Below the pieces are notes generated by a model. It saw only the letters and a list, made by a program, of their open reading frames with translations, was not told the DNA's origin and did not search any database. This document shows positions 1 through 8,086 of a stretch of DNA of 64,000 bases, in pieces. Made by a program: the position numbers and the translations under genes. The DNA is taken from the NCBI RefSeq assembly GCF_002855575.1, contig NZ_PKRQ01000002.1, forward strand, positions 372,001-436,000. The letters are read 5' to 3'. This DNA is from Tabrizicola sp. TH137 (lineage in GTDB: Bacteria > Pseudomonadota > Alphaproteobacteria > Rhodobacterales > Rhodobacteraceae). How positions within the stretch are numbered: position 1 is the first letter of the stretch; each line of letters starts with the position of its first letter.

Positions 1-2
1 GG

Positions 3-413
3 AGCTATACCGAACTGTTCTTTCTGGACGAGGCGGTTGCCTGTGCAGCAGGGCATCGGCCCTGCGCGGAATGTCGGCGGGCGGAATGGCTGCTGTTCCG
101 CGAGGCCTGGGTCGGGTTGTATGGCGAGATGCCCGCCGCCGCGATCGACCGCAGCCTGCATCGCGCGAGGGTCGAGCGTCGGGCGCAGCGGCGCCATGTT
201 GCGCCGGTGGCAGAGGTGCCGCCCGGGGCGATGATCCTGCTGGACGGGCGCGCGCATCTGATGCGCGAGGGGGCGGTGCAGCCTTTCAGCCCGGCAGGCT
301 ATGGGCCGCTTCGGGACGTGCCGAGCGGCGCGGTCACTGTGCTGACACCCGAGCCGATGGTTGCAGTGATGCGCGCGGGCTGGCGGCCCGCGCTGCACCC
401 CTCCGCCCTCTGA
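3..413 (+). CDS. C-terminal part of an unidentified protein (5' end outside window)
   Basis: The reading frame is open from the window edge and ends at the TGA at 411-413, giving the last 136 residues. I do not recognise the function. The visible part starts SYTELFFLDEAVA and carries a GHRPC-AECRR segment near residues 18-26, a Cys-x2-Cys spacing with flanking basic residues that could bind a metal, as in Ada-like zinc sites. The rest is a compact alpha/beta stretch ending in a Trp-Arg-Pro rich tail. No membrane segment is visible. It converges on kdsA, whose stop lies 6 nt away on the other strand. The frame, rather than the two overlapping ones, is chosen because it runs through the window edge and has coherent composition. 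Confidence 0.6.
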   Translation, partial: SYTELFFLDEAVACAAGHRPCAECRRAEWLLFREAWVGLYGEMPAAAIDRSLHRARVERRAQRRHVAPVAEVPPGAMILLDGRAHLMREGAVQPFSPAGYGPLRDVPSGAVTVLTPEPMVAVMRAGWRPALHPSAL

Positions 414-419
414 CCCCGG

Positions 420-1253
420 TCAGACGCGCAGAGGATCGGCCTTGGCAAGCCGGTCGAAGGCCATCAGGCTGTCCACCAGGGCGGGCATCTGGGCGAGGGG
501 GATCATGTTCGGCCCGTCTGACGGCGCGCGATCCGGGTCTTCATGCGTTTCGATGAAGACCCCGGCAATCCCCACCGAAACGGCGCAACGGGCCATCACG
601 GGGGCGAATTCGCGTTGGCCGCCCGAGGCATTGCCCTGGCCACCCGGCTGCTGCACCGAATGGGTGGCGTCCATGATGACGGGCCAGCCGGTCCGCGCCA
701 TGATCGGCAGCGACCGCATGTCGGCGACCAGCGTGTTATAGCCGAAACTGGCCCCGCGTTCCGTCAGGAGGATGTTCTCGTTCCCCGTTGACGCGACCTT
801 TTCCGCGACATTGGCCATGTCCCAAGGGGCAAGGAACTGGCCCTTCTTGATGTTGACCACTGCCCCCGTCTCACCCGCCGCCAGCAGAAGATCGGTCTGC
901 CGGCAGAGGAAGGCCGGGATCTGGATCACATCCACCACCTGTGCCGCCGCGCGGGCCTGATCGGCATCATGGATGTCGGTCAGCACGGGCATCCCCATCG
1001 CGCGCACCGCCTCGAGCACTTTCAGGCCTGCGTCGATCCCCAGTCCGCGCCTGCCCTTGAGCGAGGTGCGGTTCGCCTTGTCATAGCTGGCCTTGAACAC
1101 ATATTGCGCGCCCGCCTTCGCGCAGGCCTCGGCCATGGCACCCGCAATCATCTGGGCGTGATCGAGGCTTTCCAACTGGCACGGCCCCGCGATCACCAGA
1201 AGCGGGCGGTCATTCCCGGCCACGAGCGGGCCGATCTTCACAATCTTCATCAT
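420..1253 (-). CDS. kdsA: 3-deoxy-8-phosphooctulonate synthase (Kdo-8-P synthase)
   Basis: Condenses phosphoenolpyruvate with arabinose 5-phosphate to Kdo-8-phosphate, the cytoplasmic precursor of the Kdo used in lipid A-core and in Kdo-linked group 2 capsules. The 277-residue product has the family's usual length. Visible motifs are the early VIAGPCQLES, FKASYDKANRTS with its active-site lysines, the LTDIHD segment, an IPAFLCRQTDLL stretch and the late DATHSVQQPGG. Two adjacent ATGs (1253 and 1250) are possible starts. It lies 16 nt downstream of the kpsE-like gene and is last in the kpsT-kpsE-kdsA unit, so Kdo supply appears to be transcribed with capsule export. Identification is secure from whole-length family features. 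Confidence 0.97.
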   Translation of the reverse strand: MMKIVKIGPLVAGNDRPLLVIAGPCQLESLDHAQMIAGAMAEACAKAGAQYVFKASYDKANRTSLKGRRGLGIDAGLKVLEAVRAMGMPVLTDIHDADQARAAAQVVDVIQIPAFLCRQTDLLLAAGETGAVVNIKKGQFLAPWDMANVAEKVASTGNENILLTERGASFGYNTLVADMRSLPIMARTGWPVIMDATHSVQQPGGQGNASGGQREFAPVMARCAVSVGIAGVFIETHEDPDRAPSDGPNMIPLAQMPALVDSLMAFDRLAKADPLRV

Positions 1254-1269
1254 TCCCCCGGAATTTCGG

Positions 1270-3033
1270 TCAGGCCGAGACCTGCTCGCGCAGGATGGCC
1301 GCTGTCATCGACAGAAGCAGGTATATACCCGCGAAGATGAGCATCGCCACCACCGTATTCTCGAAGGCACGGGGATAGGTCGCCTCGTCCGGGGCAACGG
1401 GGGCCACGGAGAGCGAGATATAGCGCGCCTGCCGGTTGGCCTCGATCCGGGCCGTTTCCATGGCCTGAAGCGCCTCGGCCAGCATCATCTGCCGGGTTTC
1501 GGCATCCGCTTCGGCCAAAGCCAGTTCTGATTGCACGCGGGCGAGCGACTGGCCGCTGGCATCATCTTCCGTCAGGCGCGCGCGCAGGGCGGTGATTTCC
1601 TGCTCCAGCGTGGCGATGCGGCGCTTGAGCGGGTCCATCCGCGCCTGATTGGGGTTCTCGTTCGATTCCATCTGGGCCAGCGACAGGCGATCGGCGGTCA
1701 ATTGCCCTTCAAGCTGGCCGATCTGGCTGGTGATGAGGTTCACTTCCAGGTCCGAGGACAGGACCTTGAAGGTCTCTTGCAACTGCACCGCGCGCTGGCG
1801 GGCGTCGCGCAGGGCGACTTCGGCCTCGGTATAGCTTTCGCGCGCCCCGCGCATCGCATCTTCGCGCAGACGCTGGGTCAGTTGATCGACCTGCTCTTCG
1901 GCATAGCCGATCAGCGCTTCGGAAAACCGCACGGAGGTCTGCGGGTCGGGCGCGATGACCTCCATCCGGATGATGCCTTCGGTCGGATCATAGGAGACGC
2001 GGACATTGCGCTGATAGATCTTGTAGGCGGCTTCATTCGTGGCGTCGGGCTCCAGCCGCTGGATCGGGTCGATGGCGGGATCGGTGAAGACCTCGCGGAA
2101 GCCGATATCCTGATCCAGCCGCAACATCGCATCGCGCGATTGCAGATAGCCCTGGACGGTGATCGAATCCTGCATGTTCGCCATAGGCGTATTCATCAGG
2201 CCGCCCATCGAGGTGCCGCTGCTGCTGGGCGGCTGCGCGACCTGGATGACGAATTCCGTCTTGGTGGCATAAAGCGGCGTGGCCACGCGGTAGTAGTAGA
2301 AGCCCGCAAGAAATGTGGGCAACAGCACGAAGAAGAAGAGCCGCGCCATCAGCAGAAGCGACCGCCGCCGCCGCCGCTTCATCAGGTCCTGCTGCATCTT
2401 CAGCAGTTCTGCCGCGTGGTTCACCTCGTCCATGGCGGCGGGCATCTTCACCGGCTTGATCGTCTGCGGCAGGCGCTGCCCGGCCGGCACGGGCATGGTG
2501 CTGCCAGTGCCGGGACTGCCCGCCTCGTCTTCTTCGGCCACGATATCGACGACGGGATTGGGACGGAACGGGTCCAGCCCGGCCTGCCGCAGGAGACGGA
2601 CCGCATCGAAATCCGACGTGGCGGGCAGGCCGTATTTCTGCGCCATCCGCCGGGCAAGGCGCAATTGCCGCCCGGTCAGGCCTTCGCGCCGAATGGCATC
2701 GAGATCGGCGCTGGGATTGCCATTGCCGGACGCGGCAGAGATTGGGGTCACGCTGTCGCCATTCACCAGATCGGCATGGGCTGCTGCGGCGGTGGGGAAG
2801 GGGGCTGCGCCGAACCCATCTTCGGTCTGGGCGAAAAGCGCCTCATCCTGCGGTCTGGCCCTTGCGGCGGACGGGCCGGGCGCCGCCGCCATGGGCATGG
2901 CAGAGGGATCGGGAAGGGACGGCTCTGTCACAAGGCTGGGCACGGGGCGCGGAACGGGCCGCGGGGCGGCGTTTGCCGGCTGCGGATCGGGACGCCGCGT
3001 GTTGTACCGCTTAACCTTGAGTTTCATAATCAT
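1270..3033 (-). CDS. kpsE: KpsE-like capsule polysaccharide export inner-membrane protein with long N-terminal extension
   Basis: Member of the polysaccharide co-polymerase/KpsE family, which spans the periplasm between the KpsMT exporter and the outer-membrane KpsD channel. With the ATG at 3033 the protein is 587 residues. Residues about 1-220 are cytoplasmic, Pro/Ala rich, with a conserved-looking helix GLTGRQLRLARRMAQKYG near 117-134 and a poly-Arg stop. A transmembrane helix follows at about 227-249, then a long periplasmic coiled-coil region (about 380-530, rich in Gln/Glu/Arg heptads) and a second transmembrane helix near the C-terminus. It overlaps the 3' end of kpsT by about 23 nt. 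ATG 3033 has a GGAAGAAG element 12 nt upstream; ATG 3027 is an alternative. The extension makes it much longer than E. coli KpsE. Confidence 0.85.
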   Translation of the reverse strand: MIMKLKVKRYNTRRPDPQPANAAPRPVPRPVPSLVTEPSLPDPSAMPMAAAPGPSAARARPQDEALFAQTEDGFGAAPFPTAAAAHADLVNGDSVTPISAASGNGNPSADLDAIRREGLTGRQLRLARRMAQKYGLPATSDFDAVRLLRQAGLDPFRPNPVVDIVAEEDEAGSPGTGSTMPVPAGQRLPQTIKPVKMPAAMDEVNHAAELLKMQQDLMKRRRRRSLLLMARLFFFVLLPTFLAGFYYYRVATPLYATKTEFVIQVAQPPSSSGTSMGGLMNTPMANMQDSITVQGYLQSRDAMLRLDQDIGFREVFTDPAIDPIQRLEPDATNEAAYKIYQRNVRVSYDPTEGIIRMEVIAPDPQTSVRFSEALIGYAEEQVDQLTQRLREDAMRGARESYTEAEVALRDARQRAVQLQETFKVLSSDLEVNLITSQIGQLEGQLTADRLSLAQMESNENPNQARMDPLKRRIATLEQEITALRARLTEDDASGQSLARVQSELALAEADAETRQMMLAEALQAMETARIEANRQARYISLSVAPVAPDEATYPRAFENTVVAMLIFAGIYLLLSMTAAILREQVSA

Positions 3034-3670
3034 ACAGCCGTTTTGCTTCTTCCAACGTCTCGAACATGTGCAGCCGCCCATTCTTGAGGACTGCGGCCTG
3101 CTTGCAGAACTTCTCGAGCGTCGAGGCCTGATGCGACACCACGATCACCGTGGCATCCTGTAGCCTCTGACGCAGGACAGCCCCCGCCTTGCGGTTGAAC
3201 TCTGCATCGGTGGTGCCGGGCATGCCTTCGTCGATCAGATAGATGTCGAATTCCAGGGCCAGCAGCAGCGCGAAGGAGAAACGCCCCCGCATCCCCGAAG
3301 AATAGGTGCCCACCGGCATGTCGAAATACTCGCCGATATCGCAGAGCCAGCGGCAGAAGCTTTCGACGTAGTCCGGATCAAGGCTGTAGAGCCTGGCGAT
3401 GTAGCGGGCGTTTTCCGTCCCGCTGTGACGGTTGACCACGCCGCCCATGAAGCCCAGCGGAAAGGAGATGCGCGAAGAGCGCCGGATCGTGCCTTCATCC
3501 GGCTGTTCAAGCCCTGCCATCATGTTGATGATGGTCGTCTTTCCCGCGCCATTGGGGGCAAGGATGCCCAGCGAATTGCCGAGTTCGACCCGAAACGTCG
3601 CCCGATCGAGGATGATCTTCCGCGTCCGGCCGGTCCAGAAGGACTTCGAGACGTTTTCGAACTCGATCAT
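3011..3670 (-). CDS. kpsT: KpsT-like capsule polysaccharide ABC transporter ATPase
   Basis: Cytoplasmic ATPase of the ABC-2 type exporter that moves capsular polysaccharide over the inner membrane. The product from ATG 3670 is 219 residues, the KpsT/CtrD length. Walker A reads APNGAGKTT (about 39-47), the signature motif is the degenerate YSSGMRGR typical of KpsT, and Walker B is FDIYLIDEGMP, followed by the switch His in VVSHQ. ATG 3670 (MIEFENVSK) is preferred over the upstream in-frame codon at 3694 because AGGGCAGGA lies just before it. It overlaps kpsE. No KpsM permease is adjacent here: nhaA sits upstream, so the partner permease must be encoded elsewhere. Confidence 0.9.
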   Translation of the reverse strand: MIEFENVSKSFWTGRTRKIILDRATFRVELGNSLGILAPNGAGKTTIINMMAGLEQPDEGTIRRSSRISFPLGFMGGVVNRHSGTENARYIARLYSLDPDYVESFCRWLCDIGEYFDMPVGTYSSGMRGRFSFALLLALEFDIYLIDEGMPGTTDAEFNRKAGAVLRQRLQDATVIVVSHQASTLEKFCKQAAVLKNGRLHMFETLEEAKRLYDYETQG

Positions 3671-3702
3671 TCCTGCCCTTTCCGCAAGCCGCACCCCGGA
3701 TC

Positions 3703-3732
3703 GCGGATCACGGCCCCGGGGGGATGATCCGC
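3703..3732. terminator. Inverted repeat in the kpsT leader, possible attenuator or nhaA terminator
   Basis: Perfect 8-bp arms GCGGATCA and TGATCCGC enclose a 14-nt G/C-rich loop. No U tract follows on the minus strand, so rho-independent termination is doubtful. It sits between the candidate promoter and the kpsT start and would be in the 5' leader of the capsule transcript. Confidence 0.3.
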
Positions 3733-3768
3733 ATTGCCACCGATTGTGCGGCTAACTGCCCTTTTGGG

Positions 3769-3802
3769 CGACATTATGTCGGAATTTACCGCCCCATGAC
3801 AA
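3769..3802 (-). promoter_or_regulatory. Candidate promoter and palindromic operator of the kpsT-kpsE-kdsA operon
   Basis: On the minus strand a -35 TTGTCA (3802-3797) and a -10 CATAAT (3778-3773) are separated by 18 nt, each a five-of-six match to the sigma-70 consensus. The perfect 13-bp palindrome CGACATTATGTCG (3769-3781) covers the -10. It lies about 100 nt upstream of kpsT and inside the nhaA-kpsT gap. A repressor binding there would block the promoter directly; the protein is unknown. Confidence 0.5.
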
Positions 3803-3830
3803 TGGCAGATGGAAACCTCGCACTGTTTCG

Positions 3831-5042
3831 CTAACGCCGCATGAAGCGCGCCAGGCCGATCGCCACGGGCGCGGCCAGCAGCGACAGCGCCAGCCCGAGC
3901 CGCGCCGCCTCGGCCATCGCGCCGCCCGGCAAGGCACTGTCGAGCGCAAGGACAGGGGCCGTGAACCCGATGCCCGAAATCAGCGCGACCAGCACAAGGT
4001 CGCGGATGCGGATTCCGGCCGGCATCGGCACCCGGAAAAGCTGCGCCGCGACAAGGCCGCCCAGGACAAGGCCCAGCGGCTTGCCGATCCACATGGCGGC
4101 CAGAACGCTGCCCGTGGTCGGGCCGAAGGCGGCAAGATCGACGCCGCCGCGCGTCAGGCCGAACAGGAACAGCGCGATGGACAGGGGCTTGACCATCAGA
4201 TGCGCAATCCGGTTCAGCGGATCGGTCAGAAACTCCTCCGCCTCGGCGAAAAGGCCGAAGGCGCGGTCGGCATGGGGAATGGCCGGGATGATCGGCAGAA
4301 AGCCGAGCGCACCGGGCAGACCGGCCGCCACGACGCCGAACCAGCTTAACGCCCCCGCAAGGAAGTAGGGCCAAAGGGCAAGACCCCGCCTGCGGGACAG
4401 TTCGGAACTGCCGGTGCCGACATGCCGCCCGTGCAGGAGCCACACGGCCAGCGCCGCCGCAAGCGGCAGGCCGAGCCAGAGAAGTTGCAGCCCGGCATAG
4501 GGATAGACGAGGCCAAGCAGCGTGATGCCGATGACGTTCGAGGCGATGGACAGAAGCAGCAAAAGATGCAGCGCCGGGTGGCCTGCGCCAAAGACGGCAC
4601 GCCCGACGACATAGCCGATCACGATGTCCGATCCGATGGGCAGCGGCCAACCCGTCCCGGCAGGGACCCATTCGCTCGTCGCGAAAAGCGCGCTGTGCAG
4701 CCACCACAGCGCGACGGAGCCCGCGATCGCGCCAAGCGCCGCCCCGGCGGGCAGCATGGCCCGACGCCCCGCCAGCGCGCCGCGTTCGAGGATGAGCGCC
4801 TCCCAGAGTTCCTTGCCCACGAAGAAAAGGAAGAAGGCCATCAGCAGATCCGAGGCCACGGTCATCGGCGTGACGACGAAGCTTTCGCCCGCGATCCAGC
4901 TCGGTTTCGCAAAATCGACCAGCCTGTATTCGACGGCATCGTAATAGGTGGCGGGAGACAGGTTGACCCAAGCCGTCGCCAGCCCGATGCCGCCCAGCAG
5001 CGCCCAGGCAAAGCGTCTTACGAAGGGGGATACGCGGTACAT
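3831..5042 (-). CDS. nhaA: NhaA-family Na+/H+ antiporter homologue lacking the Asp-Asp pair
   Basis: Integral inner-membrane protein of the NhaA family, 403 residues from the ATG at 5042 (MYRVSPFVRR); about 11-12 hydrophobic segments are visible. Family landmarks are LLMAFFLFFVGKELWEAL (about 66-83), GSDIVIG with D139 matching E. coli D133, IGKPLGL with its conserved lysine, and GIGFTAPV. The LAIIDDLGAI motif holding the essential D163-D164 is instead LSIASNVIGI, with Ser168-Asn169 (codons at 4541-4536). Classical electrogenic 2H+/Na+ exchange through two aspartates therefore cannot be assumed. Longer upstream extension to 5303 lacks conserved residues. It is divergent from the UDG-family gene. 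Confidence 0.85.
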   Translation of the reverse strand: MYRVSPFVRRFAWALLGGIGLATAWVNLSPATYYDAVEYRLVDFAKPSWIAGESFVVTPMTVASDLLMAFFLFFVGKELWEALILERGALAGRRAMLPAGAALGAIAGSVALWWLHSALFATSEWVPAGTGWPLPIGSDIVIGYVVGRAVFGAGHPALHLLLLLSIASNVIGITLLGLVYPYAGLQLLWLGLPLAAALAVWLLHGRHVGTGSSELSRRRGLALWPYFLAGALSWFGVVAAGLPGALGFLPIIPAIPHADRAFGLFAEAEEFLTDPLNRIAHLMVKPLSIALFLFGLTRGGVDLAAFGPTTGSVLAAMWIGKPLGLVLGGLVAAQLFRVPMPAGIRIRDLVLVALISGIGFTAPVLALDSALPGGAMAEAARLGLALSLLAAPVAIGLARFMRR

Positions 5043-5217
5043 TCTCGCAGCTCCCGTGGCAGCGGGCCAGATATCCGGCCTATGCCCGGCAGGGGCGTCC
5101 TGCAAGTCATCCGCAGCAGCCGCCGGTCCGGGTGTTGCCTCTGCGCCATCCTGCGCCCATCCTTGCGGCCTGCCCCTCTGCAACCGGCCGCGCCCGCCCA
5201 GACTGATCGAACCGACC

Positions 5218-5829
5218 ATGATCGCCACCCCTTCCGCCGAAGACCTCATCGCCGCGATCCGTCGTTGCAGGATCTGTGCCGACCGTTTCGCCGCGACGGC
5301 CACCGCGCATGAGCCGCGGCCGGTGGTCTGGTTCCGCCCCGGGCCCCGGCTTCTGATCGCAGGGCAGGCCCCCGGCGCGCGGGTCCATGCCTCGGGGCGG
5401 CCCTTTTCGGATGCCTCGGGTGATCGGCTGCGCGACTGGACGGGCCTGTCGGAAGACGAGTTCTATGATCAGTCCCGCGTGGCCATAGCGCCGATGGCCT
5501 TCTGCTTTCCGGGCTACGACGCGAAGGGGGCCGATCTGCCGCCGCCCCCGGTCTGCGCGCGCACATGGCGGGCCAGGGTGATGGAGGCCTTGCCCGGGCT
5601 GCGGCTGACGCTAGCCATCGGCGGGGCCGCGCAGGCCTGGCATATCGGCAAGGGGCCTGTGGCCGACCGCGTGGCAGACTGGCGCAGCCATGCGGAACGG
5701 GGCATCTGGCCCTTGCCGCATCCGTCGTGGCGCAATACCGGGTGGTTGCGCCGCAACCCGTGGTTCGAGGCAGAGGTGATCCCCGCCTTGCGCCTTCGCA
5801 TCCGCAGCCTTCTGGAGGAGATGCCATGA
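5218..5829 (+). CDS. Uracil-DNA glycosylase family protein
   Basis: A 203-residue member of the UDG-like superfamily. The N-terminus has a CRICADRF cysteine pair; the core has LLIAGQAPGARVHASGRPF (about 45-63), corresponding to the glycosylase motif-1 region, then FSDASGDRLRDW, and late LPHPSWRNTGWLRRNPWF, matching the HPS motif-2 region. Rhodobacterial homologues are annotated as UDG family, but base-excision activity has not been shown for this subgroup to my knowledge, and only two N-terminal cysteines are visible for any iron-sulfur cluster. ATG 5218 is chosen because upstream in-frame sequence is low complexity. It overlaps the next gene by ATGA, so the two are likely co-translated. Confidence 0.8.
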   Translation: MIATPSAEDLIAAIRRCRICADRFAATATAHEPRPVVWFRPGPRLLIAGQAPGARVHASGRPFSDASGDRLRDWTGLSEDEFYDQSRVAIAPMAFCFPGYDAKGADLPPPPVCARTWRARVMEALPGLRLTLAIGGAAQAWHIGKGPVADRVADWRSHAERGIWPLPHPSWRNTGWLRRNPWFEAEVIPALRLRIRSLLEEMP

Positions 5830-6608
5830 CCCCGCTTGATGCTGCCCATGCCGCGATGGAGCGCGACGGCGCGGAGGAGGCGGATCGCCTGCGGTTCTTC
5901 GACTGCCTCGCCGATGGCGAATTCTTCCTGCTGCTGGAGGAAGAGGCGGTCGGGACGGACCTGAAACCGCGCATCTTTCCGCTGGAGGACGGGCCCGTCG
6001 TCCTGGTCTTCGATCTGGAAGAGAGGATGGCCGAATTCACCGGTGGCATCGCGCCCTATGCGGCACTGCCGGGGCGGGTGATCGCGCAGGTTCTGGCGGG
6101 GCAGGGCGTCGGGCTGGGGGTCAATCTGGGCGTGGCGCCATCGCAGATGATGCTGCCGCCCGAGGCGCTGGACTGGCTGTCGGGGATGCTCGACGACGAC
6201 CCGGAAGAGATGGAGGCGCGGCCTGTCGGCTTTCACGCGCCGGGGGTGCTGCCGGATCGGCTGGTCGATGCGGTGCTGGGCAAGCTGGCCCGCGCCGGAG
6301 GCCTGGCTGCCGCCGCCTTCGCGGTGGGCGTGCGCTATGAAGGCGGCGCGACCGGCCATCTGATGGCCTTCATAGATGCCGCGCCAGAGGCCGAAGCCGC
6401 GCTGGCCCGCGCGATCCGCGAGGCGCTGGCCTTTTCCGGGGTGGAGGCGGGGATGATAGATGTCGTCTTCCTGAAAGGCGACGATCCGGTAGCGGGGCAG
6501 GTGGCCCGGGTGGGGCAGAGGTTCGACCTGCCTGTTCAGCCCCGGCCAGAACGTCAGGCACCTGCCGCGCCCGGAAGCGATCCGCAGCGCCCGCCGAAGC
6601 TGCGATGA
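5826..6608 (+). CDS. SseB family protein
   Basis: A 260-residue soluble protein with the SseB N-terminal-domain pattern at about 1-120 (FFDCLADGEFFLLLEEEA, PRIFPLEDGPVVLVFDLEERMAEF) followed by a second alpha/beta region at about 130-230. The molecular role of SseB-domain proteins in non-pathogens is not established; the name comes from a Salmonella secretion-related protein, and no secretion role is implied here. The start overlaps the TGA of the upstream UDG-family gene (ATGA). The tail is Pro/Arg rich and probably disordered. Confidence is high for the family, low for any function. Confidence 0.8.
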   Translation: MTPLDAAHAAMERDGAEEADRLRFFDCLADGEFFLLLEEEAVGTDLKPRIFPLEDGPVVLVFDLEERMAEFTGGIAPYAALPGRVIAQVLAGQGVGLGVNLGVAPSQMMLPPEALDWLSGMLDDDPEEMEARPVGFHAPGVLPDRLVDAVLGKLARAGGLAAAAFAVGVRYEGGATGHLMAFIDAAPEAEAALARAIREALAFSGVEAGMIDVVFLKGDDPVAGQVARVGQRFDLPVQPRPERQAPAAPGSDPQRPPKLR

Positions 6609-6674
6609 ATGGGGTAATATAATACCTATTTTTTAAGCATATGGTTTAAAACGGTTATTTGTTTCCTGCTGCCC

Positions 6675-6703
6675 TTGACCGCTTGCCCGCTTCACGCGAT
6701 AAG
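6675..6703 (+). promoter_or_regulatory. Promoter of rplM-rpsI
   Basis: TTGACC (6675-6680) and GATAAG (6698-6703) are separated by 17 nt, a strong sigma-70-type layout about 50 nt upstream of rplM. The preceding 60 nt are AT rich, which may act as an UP-like element for this ribosomal promoter. Confidence 0.6.
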
Positions 6704-6756
6704 CCGCCATCCGAGATTCCGGGGGGTGACCCCCGCTTCAATTCACAGGGTTCGAG

Positions 6757-7221
6757 ATGAAAACCTTCACGGCTACGCCGGCGGACATCGAGAAGAAGTG
6801 GATCCTGATTGATGCCGAAGGCATCGTTCTGGGTCGCCTCGCCACGATCGTCGCCAATATCCTGCGCGGCAAGAACAAGCCGACCTTCACCCCCCATATG
6901 GACATGGGTGACAATGTCATCGTGATCAACGCCGACAAGATCCAGATGACCGGCAACAAGCGCAACGACAAGGTCTATTACTGGCACACCGGCCATCCGG
7001 GCGGGATCAAGCAGCGCACGGCGCGGCAGGTGCTGGAAGGCAACCACCCCGAGCGTGTGGTGATCAAGGCCGTCGAGCGGATGATCACCCGCAACCGTCT
7101 GGGCCGCCAGCAGATGACCAACCTGCGCGTCTATGCAGGTGCCGCCCATCCGCATGAAGCCCAGCAGCCCACCGTTCTGGACCTGCGCGTCCTGAACCCG
7201 AAGAACACGCGGAGCGCCTGA
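6757..7221 (+). CDS. rplM: 50S ribosomal protein L13
   Basis: Structural protein of the large ribosomal subunit, 154 residues. It shows the L13 landmarks [16 protein letters not shown], the [18 protein letters not shown] stretch, [10 protein letters not shown] and the C-terminal [13 protein letters not shown]. In E. coli L13 binds 23S rRNA early in assembly. It is followed 2 nt later by rpsI, the universal L13-S9 operon arrangement, and is preceded by a good promoter. Codon use and G+C agree with the neighbours, with a slightly more AT-rich leader. Confidence 0.99.
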   Translation: MKTFTATPADIEKKWILIDAEGIVLGRLATIVANILRGKNKPTFTPHMDMGDNVIVINADKIQMTGNKRNDKVYYWHTGHPGGIKQRTARQVLEGNHPERVVIKAVERMITRNRLGRQQMTNLRVYAGAAHPHEAQQPTVLDLRVLNPKNTRSA

Positions 7222-7223
7222 TC

Positions 7224-7715
7224 ATGGCCGACATCAAATCCCTCGACGATCTGAAATCGGCCGTCGCCGGTTCGTCCGCCCCCGCCGCTGCGGAAGCGGC
7301 TGCGCCGAAGGCTCCGGTCCGCGACTCGCTGGGTCGGTCCTATGCCACGGGCAAGCGGAAGGACGCGGTCGCCCGTGTCTGGGTGAAGCCCGGCTCCGGC
7401 AAGGTTGTGGTGAACGGCAAGGAAATGGCGGCCTATTTCGCCCGCCCGGTGCTTCAGATGATCCTGAAGCAGCCCTTCCAGATCGCCAATGTGGAAGGCC
7501 AGTTCGACGTCTATGCCACCGTGGCGGGCGGCGGTCTGTCCGGCCAGGCCGGTGCGGTGAAGCACGGCATCTCCAAGGCGTTGCAGCTCTATGAACCGTC
7601 GCTGCGCCCGGCGCTGAAGGCTGCCGGTTTCCTGACCCGCGACAGCCGCGTGGTGGAACGCAAGAAGTACGGCAAGCGCAAGGCGCGCCGGTCCTTCCAG
7701 TTCTCCAAGCGCTGA
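7224..7715 (+). CDS. rpsI: 30S ribosomal protein S9
   Basis: Structural protein of the small subunit, 163 residues. An Ala-rich N-terminal extension of about 32 residues, usual in Rhodobacterales, precedes the core, which starts at [21 protein letters not shown]. The C-terminus ends [11 protein letters not shown], the basic tail that in E. coli reaches the P-site tRNA. It is the second gene of the rplM operon and is followed by a strong terminator 20 nt downstream. Confidence 0.99.
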   Translation: MADIKSLDDLKSAVAGSSAPAAAEAAAPKAPVRDSLGRSYATGKRKDAVARVWVKPGSGKVVVNGKEMAAYFARPVLQMILKQPFQIANVEGQFDVYATVAGGGLSGQAGAVKHGISKALQLYEPSLRPALKAAGFLTRDSRVVERKKYGKRKARRSFQFSKR

Positions 7716-7734
7716 TCGGACCCAACTTCGTTGC

Positions 7735-7770
7735 AAAGGCCCGCCCCGGTGGCGGGCCTTTCGCGTTTTT
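7735..7770 (+). terminator. Rho-independent terminator of rplM-rpsI
   Basis: Perfect 11-bp arms AAAGGCCCGCC and GGCGGGCCTTT around a 5-nt loop, followed by TCGCGTTTTT. Confidence 0.9.
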
Positions 7771-8086
7771 CCAGTCCTTTCGGTTCTGTGCAAATCTGCA
7801 CAACAATCCTGCACCAGCCCGATTTCTGCGGCATCTCACCCAGACCTCACCGCGCCGTGACGGGACTTGAACGGCTTTCGCGTCCCGGCAGGTCTTTTTC
7901 ACCCGGATTGACAGAAAAACCCCTCATCGCGTTTAGTTTCACTCACATCGCCAAATTCCGCGTGAGGCGATGCGATTTTCTTGTGATTTTTCAAATACAA
8001 GCCGGGATGTCATCTCTCTCTCACCGGGCCAGACACGGCCCGATCCCCGAAAGCGGGGTCCTGAAACAACCTTGTAAGTGAGGCAT
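7771..8086 (+). other. Intergenic leader with candidate promoter and 5' UTR hairpin
   Basis: No gene is seen between the rpsI terminator and the small secreted-protein gene. A TTGACA at 7908-7913 followed after 18 nt by TTTAGT is a possible promoter. A hairpin GATCCCC-gaaagc-GGGGTC at 8042-8060 sits about 25 nt before the start codon and could affect mRNA stability or translation. Nothing else is recognisable. Confidence 0.4.

Noticed and set aside
1531-3087. A 518-codon plus-strand frame opposite the kpsE-like gene
   Set aside because: Antisense; the kpsE frame has clear membrane segments and coiled-coil pattern.
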